From Phlebopus portentosus (taxonomy: Eukaryota > Basidiomycota > Agaricomycetes > Boletales > Boletinellaceae), in NCBI GenBank assembly GCA_037892935.1, contig JAYXKI010000003.1, forward strand, positions 744,001 through 808,000: a DNA stretch of 64,000 nt, read 5' to 3'. The notes below the pieces were generated by a model. That model worked only from the letters and a program-made list of their open reading frames with translations, searched no databases and was not told the origin of the DNA. Of the stretch, positions 62,897 to 64,000 are shown one piece after another (positions within the stretch are counted from its first letter, which is position 1; each line of letters starts with the position of its first letter). Both the position numbers and the translations under genes were made by a program.

Positions 62897-64000
62897 CTAC
62901 AATTTCCGTTGAGTGATAGATGAACGATGTCGTAAATATGCAGGATACAAAAGCTGAGGTTCCAGATTCGGGGTGTGTATGTGTGGAGAGTTGTCGTCTC
63001 GTGAACGGAAATATCGGTCAATCTCGGATACATCAAAGTCGGAAGCGGCAGAAGAAGACGAGTCGGGAGCGTCGGCTTTGATTTCTGTGTGTATGTCAGG
63101 TTGAGGTCGGGAGGTATCATCATCTGATTCTGTAGTCGTTCCGCCGCCAAGCCTCCATGTTCTTTTGCGCCTCGCCTTTACTGGTTGGCGTTCTGTTATT
63201 GTACCCTGCGAGCGCTCCCGAGACATCATCGTCTTTGGAGGTACACTCCGAATCATGAAATGTTCGAGTGGACGTGTGTATGGAGATAATGTATGGTTTG
63301 AACGGTTCAAAAGGGATAGCTGTGAGACTGCGTTATTGAAGCCGGGACGTAGAACAATTTTCGCCTCTCCTTCCGCATCGCTGATGTCGGAAAACGCAGA
63401 GGAAGACGGCGGTGCCGCGTGTGAAGATACAGAACTTCGTCGACTGGCACTCGCTTGTTCCGGAATCGACGTAACGTTTCCATCAAGTTGAGTGGCATTG
63501 GACGAAGCATTTGATGGTGCAGTAATCTCGCCTGTAGAATTTTGTTGCCGAGCAAAATGTTGCGCGTCAGGGATGTTGTCAAACGGAAATTCATCTACGT
63601 CATCTTCCACCGTTGTCCGTCGAATCTGCGGTATATCGGAAGAACGGTACTGCGTGAGGCCGGAGAACTGAGAACCATCTGGAATAGACTGAGTATCCCA
63701 ACTAGTCCTTCTTGAGACTGGCAAAGACGTCAAGTTCCTGTATTGACCAAGGAGGGTTGGTTGTCGCACATCCACAAACAATTGGGCCAAACGTGGCTGG
63801 GAGGAAGTACGTTCGACGAATGATGGACTCCTTGCATAGAGTGCAGATGGAGTAGGAGTTTGGTGTAGGAGCGAAGAGGCGTGGTAGACTCGTGGCCGAG
63901 TGATGACGCCCCCTCCAACGGCCGGTATACTTTCAAGCTCTGTAACACTCGGCGGAATGATGTCTGTCATAGCATCCTCCCAGTCGACAACGTCGAAGGA
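62897..64000 (-). CDS. Unrecognised Ser/Thr-rich protein, may be truncated by window edge
   Basis: A single open frame from the right edge to a stop at 62897. The first ATG seen is at 63970 (MTDIIPPSVTELESIPAVGG), but the frame stays open upstream (SFDVVDWEDA) to the edge, so the true start may lie outside. The 357 residues seen are disordered and low in hydrophobics, with RRTTVEDDVDEFPFDNIPD, SSAFSDISDAEGEAKIVLRP and a basic ARRKRTWRLGGGTT segment; the C-terminus is YPAYLRHRSSITQRKL. No domain is recognised. It converges with the Virilizer-like gene, 58 bases between stop codons. Confidence 0.6.
   Translation of the reverse strand, partial: SFDVVDWEDAMTDIIPPSVTELESIPAVGGGVITRPRVYHASSLLHQTPTPSALYARSPSFVERTSSQPRLAQLFVDVRQPTLLGQYRNLTSLPVSRRTSWDTQSIPDGSQFSGLTQYRSSDIPQIRRTTVEDDVDEFPFDNIPDAQHFARQQNSTGEITAPSNASSNATQLDGNVTSIPEQASASRRSSVSSHAAPPSSSAFSDISDAEGEAKIVLRPGFNNAVSQLSLLNRSNHTLSPYTRPLEHFMIRSVPPKTMMSRERSQGTITERQPVKARRKRTWRLGGGTTTESDDDTSRPQPDIHTEIKADAPDSSSSAASDFDVSEIDRYFRSRDDNSPHIHTPNLEPQLLYPAYLRHRSSITQRKL

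Overview
The window reads as nuclear DNA of a filamentous basidiomycete, most likely an Agaricomycete. The evidence is: many short introns of about 50-65 bases with GT-AG ends and CTAAY or CTGAY branch sites; intron-dense housekeeping genes; Sec18, eIF3m, TFIIB, Whi3-type and Orm1 proteins of fungal type; and a plus/minus gene mix with 50-300 base spacers. I see no tRNA, rRNA, CRISPR array or operon structure.

Layout, left to right: PP4R3 (phosphatase 4 regulator), acyl-protein thioesterase, TRM10 tRNA methyltransferase and an NDUFAF5-like complex I assembly methyltransferase; a long-TIR MITE; a large C2H2 zinc-finger protein; a Whi3-type two-RRM RNA-binding protein; a small PPxY membrane protein; two non-autonomous DNA elements side by side; a four-span membrane protein; a Barentsz/CASC3-like exon junction protein; TFIIB; RRS1; TIP41; dynein light intermediate chain; an unrecognised disordered protein; Tls1/HCA59; a secreted HNH nuclease; a sedolisin protease with an apparent N-terminal frameshift; eIF3m; a tiny dsRNA-binding protein; a STIMATE-type membrane protein; Sec18/NSF; a B-box + DUF2009 protein; a Glc8/inhibitor-2 homologue; NAD-dependent methylene-THF dehydrogenase; Orm1; a Virilizer homologue; and an unrecognised gene that runs to or past the right edge.

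Most of this is ordinary housekeeping DNA and the genes do not form one pathway. RNA processing is well represented (TRM10, Whi3, Barentsz, RRS1, Tls1, eIF3m, dsRBD protein, Virilizer), and there are three phosphatase regulators (PP4R3, TIP41, Glc8). The non-core part is 37.2-47.3 kb, where a secreted nuclease, a secreted protease and gene-poor DNA occur. Six gene pairs are head to head with 170-330 bases between start codons. I found no convincing new multi-gene system. The best leads are a 769-base leader with no start codon in front of the Whi3 homologue, a MITE carrying a CCAAT palindrome just upstream of the NDUFAF5 homologue, the 7- and 11-base first coding exons, and the fungal Virilizer protein.

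Exon boundaries were worked out by eye from reading frames and splice signals. Outer coordinates are from the chosen start codon to the stop codon.
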